NCBI GenBank assembly: GCA_942491115.1
Contig: CALNZV010000006.1
Span: forward strand, 124,001 to 188,000
Origin: CALNZV01 sp942491115
Lineage (GTDB): Bacteria; Desulfobacterota; Desulfobacteria; Desulfobacterales; UBA5852
Length of the DNA: 64,000 bases
Direction: 5' to 3'
The notes below the pieces were generated by a model that saw only the letters and a list, made by a program, of their open reading frames with translations, did not search any database and had not been told where the DNA came from. Below, in pieces: positions 1-9,171 of the stretch. The translations under genes were made by a program, and so were the position numbers. The first letter of the stretch is position 1. Every line of letters begins with the position of its first letter.

Positions 1-2745
1 CCGTTTCGATCCTTCGGAACCCTTGGCTTCAAGGACATCCAGCTGGCCACCCTCTGGGAGTTCGTCAGGGACAGCGTGAACCTAAAATCGCCAAAGGGGG
101 ACATCGATGTAACCATGGCATATGATGTCAGCGTGGCCGATGAAACCGCCCAACTCGCTCTAAGCGACGTGATGGTGCAGATTTCCGATCTGGCCTTGGT
201 TCTGTCCGGTGAAAAGACGCCCTTCCTTGACCTGAAGACTATCGGCATCGATGCGGCGACTTTCAGTCTTCAAAACCGACGCCTTGACTTGGGACGGGTG
301 AGTATTGGAGACGGTCATGCCCACCTGGCCGTCGATTCCCAGGGGATTCTCAATCTTCAGCGGATGACCGCGACGACAGGGGAAGGGGAGCCGCCTCGGG
401 CCGAATCCGGAGCGCCGGCTGGCGACATCGCTCCATGGGAGGTGAGCACCGATGCCGTCATCGTCACGGACGTGGGTATCGACTACCACGATCTCAGTCG
501 CCGTCCGGAGGTCAACGCCGGTATCGAAACCATTGGGGCGGGGTTTTCCTTGAATGCCGCGTTCGGAGGAACCTCACCCCTGGTCGCTGTCCAGGGGATG
601 GCCGTTGAACTCGAAACGCTTTGGATTGCCGCCGAAGACATTTCACGGCCTCTCGTTCAAGTTCATCGCCTGAACCTCGTCGACGGCGGCTTCGACCTCG
701 AAAACCAGGCGTTCACGGCATCCCGAATCGGTCTTCAGGGAGGCGCGATCGATCTGGTCCGCGAATCAGACGGCCGCATCAATCTGGTTCCCCCCGAAAA
801 AGGGGCCGTTTACCGCGAGGCGGAACAGGCCGCGGCGTCCGACACGCCATGGCAATTCAAATCGGCGGTGATCGAGGGGGCCGATCTGTCGGTTGTCCTA
901 TCGGACCGGACCGTGAAACCGGAGGAGCCGATGCTGACTATTAACCCCCTCAGCTTCGCCCTCGGCAACGTCGACCTCACCTCCCCCATGGCGGTCGAGG
1001 TATCCTTCACCGTCAAGGAAGGCGGCAGTGCCACTCTCTCGGCCACCGTGGATCCGTCCATCCCTTCAGTGACTTCCGATATCGAATTGAAGCAGTTGGC
1101 ACTTCCTCCCTTTCAACCCTACCTGGATCCCGTGGCGCTTCTGCTCCTCGAGGCGGGGACGGTTTCCACACAGGGGAAACTGACCTATGGAAAAGAGGGC
1201 GGCGATTCCATGCTCGCCTACGATGGGGGCTTCAGTCTGGAGGGCCTGAATCTGGTGGACCCCGGTTCCGACAAGACGCTATTCGGCTTTGACCACCTCA
1301 AAACCTCTCAATTGACCTTGACACTCGATCCCAATCGCTTGGAGATTGACGATATCCGGCTTCACAAGCCCGACGGGGAAGTGGTCATCGATGAAAAGGG
1401 GTCGCTCAACCTGGTGAAGGTGATCAAAGAGCCGGCTCAGGGCGACGCCCCGTCCGGTTCGGCAGGGGGTGATGCGGAGGAAGATCCCTTTCCGGTGCGC
1501 ATTCGAAAGCTAAGGATCGACGGGGGAGATCTGCTGTTCGCCGATCTGAGTCTGGTATTGCCGTTTTCCACACGGATTCACGATTTCGGCGGCGCAGTGA
1601 TCGGCGCTGCCACTGAAAACGACTCCCGAGCCCAGGTGGCCCTGGACGGACAGATAGACGAGTACGGAACGGCAAAGATCGAGGGCGAGATCGATCTCTT
1701 CGATCCGAAGGGGTATACGAATCTGGGGGTGGCTTTCGACAATGTGGAGATGTCCAATCTTTCCCCCTATTCGGGGAAATTCGCAGGCCGGCGAATCGAT
1801 TCCGGAAAACTGTCCCTGGACCTCAATTACCTGATCCAGAAGGGGCAGCTGCAGGGAAAAAATCAGATCGTCGTCGACCGCATCGAACTGGGGGAGCGGA
1901 TCGACAGTCCAAAAGCGGTGAATTTGCCCCTTGATCTCGCCGTGGCCTTGCTCGAGGACGGCAACGGCGTGATCGACATCGGCCTTCCGGTTAAAGGCGA
2001 CATGGAAAGTCCGGAGTTCAGCATCGGACATCTCATCGGAAAGGCGCTTGTCAATCTGATCACCAAAATAGTCAGCTCGCCCTTCCGGGCCCTGGGTGCC
2101 GTCATGGGGATGGATGCCGAGGGGCTGGAATGGATTGCCTTTGCCCCCGGCGACGATGACGTACCTCCGCCGGAGGTGGAGAAACTGGTCACCCTTGCAG
2201 AGGCCTTGAACAAACGGCCCCAACTGACCCTTGAGGTCCAGGGGCAGTATGCTCCCGAAGCGGATCGCCGGGCGCTCCAAGCGCTATCGCTCAGGCGGAC
2301 GCTTTCCGACCGCATGGGGCTGGAACTGGCACCCGAGGACGATCCCGGTCCAGTGGACTACAGCAACCCCGACGTACAAGCAGAACTGGAAGACCTGTTC
2401 AAGGATCGGCACGGCCGCAAGGCCCTCAAGACATTCACGAGCGGGGTGGATGGGAAATCGGATGCGCCGGCAAAAGCCGAAGGCGGCGGGCAAGAGGCCG
2501 TCGATACAGAGAACATCGATCCGGGGAAATGGTCAAAGGCATTGTTTGCCCGTCTGGCCGAGGACGAAATGGTTCCGGATGCCGCTCTGTTGACGCTGGC
2601 CGATGCCAGGGCCCAGGCGGTTGCCGGTATCGTCACCGGTGATAAGGGGATCGCCAAGGAGCGGGTATCGACCCAACCCTCGATCGCCGCCAAGAAAAAG
2701 GATCGGGTGGCAGCCCGGTTGTCCCTTGGTGTTGCTGGAAAATAA
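1..2745 (+). CDS. DUF748 (AsmA-like) protein, 5' truncated by window edge
   Basis: The reading frame is open from the first base, so the gene begins upstream; 914 residues are visible. The protein is made of repeated beta-rich segments in which phrases like 'IDxGxLxLxDxS' recur (around residues 230, 390 and 500 of the visible part). This is typical of DUF748/AsmA-like proteins that span the periplasm and bridge inner and outer envelope. The last 250 residues carry the DUF748 C-terminal part (LIGKALVNLITKIVSSPF), followed by a region resembling the arithmetic tail of these proteins (PQLTLEVQGQYAPEAD). A role in envelope lipid transport or integrity is inferred from the family. A GTG at 76 is only an internal in-frame codon. 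The stop is TAA, and a small membrane protein follows 47 bases later. Confidence 0.85.
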   Translation, partial: PFRSFGTLGFKDIQLATLWEFVRDSVNLKSPKGDIDVTMAYDVSVADETAQLALSDVMVQISDLALVLSGEKTPFLDLKTIGIDAATFSLQNRRLDLGRVSIGDGHAHLAVDSQGILNLQRMTATTGEGEPPRAESGAPAGDIAPWEVSTDAVIVTDVGIDYHDLSRRPEVNAGIETIGAGFSLNAAFGGTSPLVAVQGMAVELETLWIAAEDISRPLVQVHRLNLVDGGFDLENQAFTASRIGLQGGAIDLVRESDGRINLVPPEKGAVYREAEQAAASDTPWQFKSAVIEGADLSVVLSDRTVKPEEPMLTINPLSFALGNVDLTSPMAVEVSFTVKEGGSATLSATVDPSIPSVTSDIELKQLALPPFQPYLDPVALLLLEAGTVSTQGKLTYGKEGGDSMLAYDGGFSLEGLNLVDPGSDKTLFGFDHLKTSQLTLTLDPNRLEIDDIRLHKPDGEVVIDEKGSLNLVKVIKEPAQGDAPSGSAGGDAEEDPFPVRIRKLRIDGGDLLFADLSLVLPFSTRIHDFGGAVIGAATENDSRAQVALDGQIDEYGTAKIEGEIDLFDPKGYTNLGVAFDNVEMSNLSPYSGKFAGRRIDSGKLSLDLNYLIQKGQLQGKNQIVVDRIELGERIDSPKAVNLPLDLAVALLEDGNGVIDIGLPVKGDMESPEFSIGHLIGKALVNLITKIVSSPFRALGAVMGMDAEGLEWIAFAPGDDDVPPPEVEKLVTLAEALNKRPQLTLEVQGQYAPEADRRALQALSLRRTLSDRMGLELAPEDDPGPVDYSNPDVQAELEDLFKDRHGRKALKTFTSGVDGKSDAPAKAEGGGQEAVDTENIDPGKWSKALFARLAEDEMVPDAALLTLADARAQAVAGIVTGDKGIAKERVSTQPSIAAKKKDRVAARLSLGVAGK

Positions 2746-2792
2746 CCGCCACCCCCGACGATAGATGACCCGCAAATACAGGAGGATATTGA

Positions 2793-3353
2793 TTGAAAGC
2801 CCTTATTAAAATGAAACTGATTGTCGGTTTGACGCTGCTGGTTGTTCTGTTGCTATTTCTTCACTACAATCTTCCGCGAACGGCGGTGGTTCAGATTTCC
2901 GGAACCGATATGAAACGCTCCGACAAGAGCTCGAGAACACTTCCGGGCCAGGAGGAGTCTGCACAACAGCGCACCGCCACGCTCCAAACCGTTGATGTCC
3001 GGTTTGTCAATACAGTGTCACGGGAAGGGGAGGTGATGGTATTCAGAAACGAGGATACCGGATGGGGATGGCCGCCCTATTTCAAGTTCGACAGCGCCGA
3101 CATCACCGCCATGGCCCAGGCCTTTGCCATCGATCCGAACAAACCCTGGGTTCGAGTCAAATACTACGGTTGGAGAGTTCGGATGTTTTCGATGTTTCCG
3201 AACGTCATTCGTTTGAAATCCGTCGACAAGGACAGTTCTCACTTTCCCCTCTTCAATGTGACGATTCTTTTGCTTCTGGCAGGATCGGGGTTTTGGTTGT
3301 ACCGAAAAATCAAGGGCGTGTCCGATCGCCTAAAGCGGAGAAAAGAAAGCTGA
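2793..3353 (+). CDS. DUF1523 family membrane protein
   Basis: 186 residues. An N-terminal membrane segment (about residues 8-26) is followed by an extracytoplasmic domain with the family signature NEDTGWGWPPYFKFD near residue 90 and YYGWRVRMFSMFPN near residue 125. A second membrane helix lies near residues 155-173, before a basic cytoplasmic tail. These motifs match DUF1523, a family of unknown function. I chose the TTG at 2793 because a clean AGGAGG lies at 2780-2785. An ATG at 2811 is possible but lacks such a site. The gene directly follows the DUF748 gene and may share its transcript. Confidence 0.75.
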   Translation: MKALIKMKLIVGLTLLVVLLLFLHYNLPRTAVVQISGTDMKRSDKSSRTLPGQEESAQQRTATLQTVDVRFVNTVSREGEVMVFRNEDTGWGWPPYFKFDSADITAMAQAFAIDPNKPWVRVKYYGWRVRMFSMFPNVIRLKSVDKDSSHFPLFNVTILLLLAGSGFWLYRKIKGVSDRLKRRKES

Positions 3354-3539
3354 CGGCCAATAACCGTGGAATGCGGCCCATACCGTTACCCCCAGGTCCT
3401 TCCGGAACTGGACCCCTTCAATCCAGTCTTCCGCCGTGAGCCGTCTCCGGGTCCTGCCAATAGACCGCTCGGCGGAACGCCCTTTTACCGTTGTTTTCGA
3501 CGGTGGGCCTACAACCGACATCGCAGCCAAGGTCTTCCT

Positions 3540-4538
3540 ATGCCGCGCCTCTATTTAAAGGAGTACCAGCACGCACTTTTGGGAAAGCAGGTTTGGATAG
3601 CCTGCCGCGAAGGGATTCTGCGGGATCATTTCAATCATATCGTCTCCGATGTGAAATTTCTTTCCCGCCAGGGCATTCAGACCACCCTCTTTCACAACAT
3701 GGCCAACCGGTTTGCCAACCAGAAGCATTTCATCCAGCTGAAGGAGCGGCTTCCCGATTCCACTGTCTGTCGTCTATCGGCGACTTCAGATTTCTATCAA
3801 CAGGTCTTGGAAAGACCGCTTCCTGCTCACAAGCTCATTTTTCTCGAGAGAAAATACCTCTGTGATGCCAAAGGCCGACGGATCAACGCGCTGACGACCC
3901 GTGACGTCGCTGACAGGATAACCGATCTGATTGCCAATACCAATATCGCCGGAGTGTTGGCACAGATATGTGCCAAGATAGACGACGGCGCATACGATCG
4001 GGTGCATATCCTCCCAGCTCGAAAACTCAGCATCAAGCACGAGCTATTTACCATCGAGGGAACGGGGTCGCTGATTGCCAACAATTTCAAGGAAACGTTT
4101 TGCCCCGTCGTCACTGACGACGATGTTCAAATGGTGGTGGGAATTCTTGACACCTACAAGAAGCAAGGGTTTTTGAAGCCGAGAAGCAAATCCTATCTGA
4201 CATTGAACAGAGACCGGTTTTTCATCACGAAGATTGATGATATTGCCGTCGGATGCGTCGAGCGAAAACCCATTGACGAGGAGACGGTGGAATTGGGGGC
4301 ACTGGCCATATCCACTCGGTTTCGCAGTCAACGGGTCGGGGTCTATACGGTTAATGCTTTTAGCGAGGTGGCCAGTCGTATGGGTTTTCGTCGAATCATT
4401 TCGCTGACCAATAATCCGCGACTTCAAGTGCTCTACAAACGATTGGGATTCGAACAAAAAAGCCTTCCTGAATTTGCGAAGCGGCAGGCCGAATCTCCAG
4501 GCGTCGCCATGTTCTACAAGACGATGTTACCCCAGTAA
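3540..4538 (+). CDS. ArgA-like protein: degenerate amino-acid-kinase fold plus GNAT acetyltransferase
   Basis: 332 residues. The C-terminal third has the GNAT pattern: a beta-strand with 'VELGALAIS', a degenerate acetyl-CoA loop 'RSQRVGVYTVNAF', then 'ISLTNNPRLQVLYKRLGF'. The N-terminal 200 residues align in layout with the amino-acid-kinase domain of two-domain N-acetylglutamate synthases, but the lysine/glycine ATP motif is absent ('GKQVWIACREG'), as expected of a pseudokinase. ArgA-type acetylation of glutamate for arginine synthesis is therefore likely but not proven; another amino-group acceptor is possible. The start at 3540 was chosen for a weak CAAGG 8 bases upstream. The frame stays open back to 3366 without recognisable domain sequence. 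Confidence 0.6.
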   Translation: MPRLYLKEYQHALLGKQVWIACREGILRDHFNHIVSDVKFLSRQGIQTTLFHNMANRFANQKHFIQLKERLPDSTVCRLSATSDFYQQVLERPLPAHKLIFLERKYLCDAKGRRINALTTRDVADRITDLIANTNIAGVLAQICAKIDDGAYDRVHILPARKLSIKHELFTIEGTGSLIANNFKETFCPVVTDDDVQMVVGILDTYKKQGFLKPRSKSYLTLNRDRFFITKIDDIAVGCVERKPIDEETVELGALAISTRFRSQRVGVYTVNAFSEVASRMGFRRIISLTNNPRLQVLYKRLGFEQKSLPEFAKRQAESPGVAMFYKTMLPQ

Positions 4539-4977
4539 TTCATACTACCCTCAACATATAGGGGTCTCTGCTCCCGGTCACACCCAGATGATCGGTTTTC
4601 ACGCCGAAGTGACGGGGACGACGGAGGGCCTCTCTCCCGGATCGAACAACCACAGGGTTTCACCCCCCCGGATCCATTGGATATCGATGTCAATAATTTG
4701 GCAACTGTGCCGATATTTGTCAGACGCATTGACAAATTACGGCACCTCTATTGGCCATCAACCACGGCTCAATTTGCAAATTATAGATATAATTATGCAT
4801 AATATGATGCAAAAAGATGGCATCCATTTTGCTTAAACTCCTCCATGTCTTCATTGCACCAGAGGAAAATCGTTTCTGAGAGGATTCCAGACGACCGGAA
4901 AAATCCAAGGGAGAGTGGAATCGAGGCGAGTGAACCCTGCCGTATTTTTGACCATTAACTCAGGAGAAGGTGCCACC
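4539..4977. other. 439-bp intergenic region upstream of fliA
   Basis: No gene was recognised. The segment 4771-4810 is strikingly A+T-rich (TTTGCA at 4773, then several overlapping TAT/AAT hexamers) compared with its surroundings and may hold the fliA promoter, but no pair of boxes with canonical spacing stands out. Confidence 0.4.
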
Positions 4978-5733
4978 ATGCAATTAGCTTTAGATCAGCG
5001 AATTCAGCCAGAAGAAGCCAGATCAGCCTGGAAGGAAGAGCTCATGATGCAGTACCTTCCCCAGGTCAAACGCATTGTCAACCGACTCGCCGCCCACCTT
5101 CCTCCCAACACCGACCTCGAAGACCTTTACAATGTCGGAGTGATCGGCCTGATTCAGGCCGTCGATCGGTACGATCCAGATAGGGACAACACCTTCATTA
5201 CCTACAGTACCCATCGCATCAGGGGTGAAGTGTTGAGTGAACTCAGATCCCAAGACTATCTTTCCCGGTCCAGTCGAAGAAAAGTCCGGACCTATGACCG
5301 GGCTTATGCCAAGCTCGAGCGCAAACTCGGCCGCGATGTCCATGACAACGAGGTGGCCGATGAGTTGAGCATCGACATGAAAGAACTGGATGAAATCAAG
5401 CGACTCTCGAGCATTTCCTTCGTCAGCTTCGAGGAACTGGGCCTGACCGATTCCAACGATAAAAGTAAAATGATGAAATATCTCGTGGACGGCGACATGG
5501 ACGCTTTGAGCCACGCCTCGTTCAGCCAGCTTCGAGAGGTTCTCGGGCGCGCTATAGACGATCTTCCGAAAAAGGATCAGATGGTTCTGTCCCTGTACTA
5601 TTTCGAGGACATGACCATGAAAGAAATCGGCAACGTACTGGGAATCAGCGAATCCCGTGTCTCCCAGATTCATTCAAGGGCTTTGATTCACCTGCGTCGG
5701 AAATTACCCAAAGAAGATGTGCTGATCAACTGA
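4978..5733 (+). CDS. fliA: FliA/WhiG-family RNA polymerase sigma factor (sigma-28)
   Basis: 251 residues with sigma-70 regions 2, 3 and 4. Region 2 has 'DLEDLYNVGVIGLIQAVDRYD' and 'FITYSTHRIRGEVLSELRSQD', the FliA-type signature with the extra 'RGxxxxELR' stretch. Region 3 has 'ANDERLGRDV'-type spacing (LGRDVHDNEVADELSID). Region 4 has 'LPKKDQMVLSLYYFEDMTMKEIGNVLGISESRVSQIH'. It should direct RNA polymerase to flagellar/chemotaxis-type promoters. The ATG at 4978 has CAGGAG at 4961-4966. No flagellar gene, flgM or fleN lies beside it, so it is either separated from its regulon or controls something else. Confidence 0.9.
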   Translation: MQLALDQRIQPEEARSAWKEELMMQYLPQVKRIVNRLAAHLPPNTDLEDLYNVGVIGLIQAVDRYDPDRDNTFITYSTHRIRGEVLSELRSQDYLSRSSRRKVRTYDRAYAKLERKLGRDVHDNEVADELSIDMKELDEIKRLSSISFVSFEELGLTDSNDKSKMMKYLVDGDMDALSHASFSQLREVLGRAIDDLPKKDQMVLSLYYFEDMTMKEIGNVLGISESRVSQIHSRALIHLRRKLPKEDVLIN

Positions 5734-5916
5734 TATGCATCGCACTCAGGATCGTTTGCGGGTTGAGACACCGTCGCCGGCGGCCTGACTGACCGCCAGG
5801 TCATTTGGTTACACGGCAGAGTTTTGATTCGGGCATCGCGGGAAACCGACGATGCCCGATTGGTTTTGGGGGCGTGGTATCGGGAGATCATGCCTCAATG
5901 ACGGTATGGTGACCAT

Positions 5917-7092
5917 TCAGACCGCTTGCTGCGATACGGACTGATATAGAGGTGAAATATCTCGAAGTGTCGAGACCACGCTTTGAAGCGAGGACAGGAA
6001 CTCGCGGATGTCCGATGCCGTGTTGTCCTTGCCCAATGAGATGACCAAGGTGCCCTGGGCGTCGGCATGGCTGAGCCCAAGGGAAATCAAGACATGGGAT
6101 GCCCTAAGGGAACCGGTGGCGCAGGCCGACCGAGTTGATACGGCGATGTCGTCGTCGTCGAGCATCAGCATGACGCTCTCCCCTTCAATGAATTTGACTG
6201 AAAGGGACAGCATGTTGGGCAGACTGTGTTCCGGGTGGGTGTTGATGATGTATTCATCGATGACGTTCGGCAGTTCGGCGATCAATTGGCGTTTCAGACC
6301 CGCTATGTGATCGTACCAACTGCCGATGCGGGCCCTGGTGATATCAGCCGCAACGCCAGTGCCGATGATCCCGATCAGATTTTCGGTGCCCGCCCGCTTG
6401 TTGTTTTCCTGAACGCCGCCGTCGAGCAGCGGGAACACCCGCGCCCCTCGGCGGATGTAAAGTCCCCCCGTGCCAGCCGGGCCATAGAATGCGTTGGCGG
6501 CAAAGCTGAGCATGTCCACTCCCAATGCCTGCACATCGATGGGAACGACACCGACGGAATCGACCGCGTCCGTGTGGAAAAGGATATTTTTGTCTCGAGT
6601 GATCGCGCTGATTTCTTCGATGGGCTGAATGGTCCCGGTCTCGTTGTTGCTGTGCATGATCGACACCAGAATGGTTTCCCCGGTAATGGCTTTTTCCACA
6701 TCCTTCGGGTTGACCCGCCCGTGCTTGTCTACGGATACGGAGGTGATGTGATACCCCAGTGACTTAAGTCGTTTGGCGCTTCGAATGGCGGCGTTGTGTT
6801 CGATGTTGGAGAGAATGATATGTTTCCCTTTCTCCCCATTGGCTAACGCCGCCCCTTTGATAGCGTGGTTGACGGACTCCGTGCCTCCGGAGGTGAACAC
6901 CACCTCTTTTAGGTGAGCCGCATTGATCAGCCGCCGAACCGATTCCCGCGCGGTGGCCACTGCTGAAGCGGCCTCCTCCCCGGCTTTGTGCTGGCTGGCA
7001 GGATTGTGGTAGTCTTTTTCGATAGCCTCGATCATGGCCGCCTTGACCTCAGGAAGCATTGGTTTGGCTGAAATATGGTCCAGATTGATCAT
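5917..7092 (-). CDS. iscS: NifS/IscS-family protein lacking the PLP-binding lysine
   Basis: 391 residues, normal length for a class V aminotransferase-fold cysteine desulfurase. Conserved features are 'SGGTESVNHAI' (cofactor phosphate loop), 'IEHNA', 'NNETGTIQP', 'HTDAV', 'RAGTENL' and the mobile sulfur-relay loop 'STRSACATGSL' with its cysteine. The lysine that should form the PLP Schiff base is missing: the usual 'HKxYGPKG' reads 'NAFYGPAG' (codons GCC-AAC-GCA-TTC on the minus strand), so Ala replaces Lys. The N-terminal 'DHISAKPM' replaces the usual 'DNNATTP'. The fold and relay cysteine remain, but canonical desulfurase activity is unlikely. It sits 30 bases downstream of iscU, suggesting a structural or sulfide-accepting partner of the scaffold. 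Confidence 0.88.
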   Translation of the reverse strand: MINLDHISAKPMLPEVKAAMIEAIEKDYHNPASQHKAGEEAASAVATARESVRRLINAAHLKEVVFTSGGTESVNHAIKGAALANGEKGKHIILSNIEHNAAIRSAKRLKSLGYHITSVSVDKHGRVNPKDVEKAITGETILVSIMHSNNETGTIQPIEEISAITRDKNILFHTDAVDSVGVVPIDVQALGVDMLSFAANAFYGPAGTGGLYIRRGARVFPLLDGGVQENNKRAGTENLIGIIGTGVAADITRARIGSWYDHIAGLKRQLIAELPNVIDEYIINTHPEHSLPNMLSLSVKFIEGESVMLMLDDDDIAVSTRSACATGSLRASHVLISLGLSHADAQGTLVISLGKDNTASDIREFLSSLQSVVSTLRDISPLYQSVSQQAV

Positions 7093-7122
7093 TTTATTCG
7101 CTTTCCTTAATCATAACGATGT

Positions 7123-7638
7123 TCAGTGTTCTTCTTCGAGATCCGACTGGCAAGCCTCGCAGAACTCGGAGTTTTCCTTCAATTCGATGTCGCAGTATGG
7201 GCAGTAGCATTTCCCCCCATGGCTGTGCTCGTGCTTTTCCACCCGGAGGGGCTCGGGACGCGTTTTGCCCGCCAGACGATCTTCATAGTCCTGAATGGCC
7301 ATGTGAAGGGCGTCGGCTCCCAGGTTGGAACAGTGAAGTTTGTTCTTGGGCAGGCCTTCGAGGGCCTTGGCAACATCTTTGTTGGTGATGGTTTTGGCTT
7401 CCTCCAGGGTCTTGCCTTTGGCCATTTCGGTGAGCATGCTGGAAACCGCAATGGCGGACCCGCAGCCGAAGGTTTGAAATTTGATATCATCGATTCGGTC
7501 GTTTTCAATTTTCAGGTATATCGTCATCATGTCGCCGCAGATCGGATTTCCAACTTCCCCGACGCCATTGGCATTTTCGATAACGCCCACATTTCTGGGG
7601 CTTCTGAAGTGTTCCATTACCGTCTTACTGTACAACAT
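7123..7638 (-). CDS. iscU: IscU/NifU-type Fe-S scaffold with C-terminal zinc ribbon
   Basis: 171 residues. Residues 1-125 are the IscU fold with the three cluster cysteines: 'GNPICGDMM' (Cys35), 'FGCGSAIA' (about Cys59) and 'LHCSNLGADAL' (about Cys103). The aspartate next to the first cysteine is retained. The last 45 residues are His-rich ('HEHSHGG') and end in a small zinc ribbon 'CYCPYC...CEACQS' not found in standard IscU. It is the first gene of a two-gene minus-strand unit with the IscS-like protein, with no iscR, hscA/B or fdx nearby. The ribosome site GGAGGAAAGCC lies just upstream of ATG 7638. Confidence 0.9.
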   Translation of the reverse strand: MLYSKTVMEHFRSPRNVGVIENANGVGEVGNPICGDMMTIYLKIENDRIDDIKFQTFGCGSAIAVSSMLTEMAKGKTLEEAKTITNKDVAKALEGLPKNKLHCSNLGADALHMAIQDYEDRLAGKTRPEPLRVEKHEHSHGGKCYCPYCDIELKENSEFCEACQSDLEEEH

Positions 7639-7830
7639 TGGCTTTCCTCCTTGGATTCCGTTAATAAATCAGTCAAAAGGTAAACCATTTTATCGGCGAG
7701 TAAAGAAGACGCATGCGGATGTATTGATCATTCCATCCCGGGCAGGGCATGGAACCGCCCTTACAGTATCTCCGAGTCGTCTAATCGTTCATTCCAAAAA
7801 GGAGGTCCCAGCGGAAATGGGCGATAGGGG

Positions 7831-9171
7831 TTACTTGGAGATGCCGAACCATTGCAATGGCAGAGACTTCTTGCTGTCCGGTTTGCTGCCTTCTAAAATG
7901 ACCACATAGTCCTTGAGGACCTCCGGACTCGATAAAATCGAGTCATGATCCTCATTGTACCCGATCATCCGTTGGGCATCGTCCTGGGCGCGACCATCCA
8001 GGACGCTGGCCAATTCGACAGCACCATCGTTGTTTTGCATCCAGATGCTGCAGTTGCCCTGATAACTGAAAAGCAAGTGGTATCGGACCTGAGGCGGCAG
8101 GGGTCTCTCGAAAATAGACGCGATAAACTCGCTTTCAGGGACCATGTCGTACCAGCTGGGTATGGCTGCCGGGGCGCTGTCGACGCCTTTTGCGGCCATT
8201 CGGTGCCCCGCCCACGGGGTGGACATGGAAACGAATAGGGTGATGTAAGCGTTGCCACCGTCATAGACGTTGCGTTGGATGAACGATCGGGCCACAAGCC
8301 CCCCCATACTGTGGGCCGTCACATACAGGTTGGTGAATCCATACTGGGAATGGAGCCTGACAACGAGTCGGTCTAAGGCGTCCGCCACTTTTTTTAATCG
8401 AAATCCGGACGGATAGTAATAAAACCAGGGCTGATATCTATCCCTATCCATTGCGTCCACCAGCGGCTTCCATCCCACCGGTGTACCGTTCGCCCCATGA
8501 ATAAACAGGACAGGAATTTTATCGGGATCATAGGGTTCGAGAAAATAGATGCCGACTCCGAGCTGCTTTAGAAAAGTCAGAGGCTTCCAGTAGCCTAAAT
8601 AGCCGTTTTCCTGTTTGAAGATGTCGTCATCGAGGGAGGCTTGACGTCCCAGTTTTACAAACTCGCTGTTGGAAACCAGGGTGGGGGCGGCGTTTTCGGG
8701 CAGATGGTCGGGAAATGACGCCATCGGGACGAGATCGATGATCAGGTTCGTTGCCGGATTCTTTTCGCTTTTTTCCATGCGCGGCCATGGAATCGACATC
8801 GATTCCTTGTCGAGCGCAAACCCAGCAGCCTCTCCACGGTCGTGGACCAAATTGTTGTTGGTGTCTTCGAAGGCCCCCACCACATAGGTTCCTTCTCCTA
8901 CCAGAAACGAAAACAAGCCGGTTTCTTCTGCGATGGTATATTGGGCGATCTCAAAACCGTCAGGGCCGTTCCTATAAAGCAGCACAACAACCAACCCCTC
9001 CGTGGGCGACGCTGATTCGATATCCCCGGCAATGGCAAAGGTGCTATCGATGCCGGCAATTTCATCCTTGAGTGTATAGAACGCGCAGCCGGCAGTAAGG
9101 ATGGCGAGAGAAAATATGAGCATATAGAGCGATGGATTCCTGGATTTTGTTGTACTAAGGGCTACTGTCAT
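7831..9171 (-). CDS. Lipoprotein with alpha/beta-hydrolase (lipase-like) domain
   Basis: 446 residues. The start at 9171 has AGGAGG five bases upstream; the frame is open further but without a ribosome site. Residues 1-29 are a lipoprotein signal with lipobox 'LTAGC'. A beta-rich segment (residues 30-170, calcium-like 'DTNNNLVHDRGE') precedes the hydrolase domain: 'PVLFIHGANGTP' (oxyanion loop), nucleophile elbow 'AHSMGG' near residue 290 and a late 'NEDHDSIL' that can supply the catalytic His. It resembles PGAP1-like/triacylglycerol lipase proteins, and an outer-membrane or periplasmic esterase is likely. It appears to be a single-gene unit. Confidence 0.75.
   Translation of the reverse strand: MTVALSTTKSRNPSLYMLIFSLAILTAGCAFYTLKDEIAGIDSTFAIAGDIESASPTEGLVVVLLYRNGPDGFEIAQYTIAEETGLFSFLVGEGTYVVGAFEDTNNNLVHDRGEAAGFALDKESMSIPWPRMEKSEKNPATNLIIDLVPMASFPDHLPENAAPTLVSNSEFVKLGRQASLDDDIFKQENGYLGYWKPLTFLKQLGVGIYFLEPYDPDKIPVLFIHGANGTPVGWKPLVDAMDRDRYQPWFYYYPSGFRLKKVADALDRLVVRLHSQYGFTNLYVTAHSMGGLVARSFIQRNVYDGGNAYITLFVSMSTPWAGHRMAAKGVDSAPAAIPSWYDMVPESEFIASIFERPLPPQVRYHLLFSYQGNCSIWMQNNDGAVELASVLDGRAQDDAQRMIGYNEDHDSILSSPEVLKDYVVILEGSKPDSKKSLPLQWFGISK

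Noticed and set aside
1510..2280. 256-codon minus-strand frame inside the DUF748 gene
   Set aside because: It lies fully antisense to a well-supported gene, lacks a ribosome site and shows no known domain.
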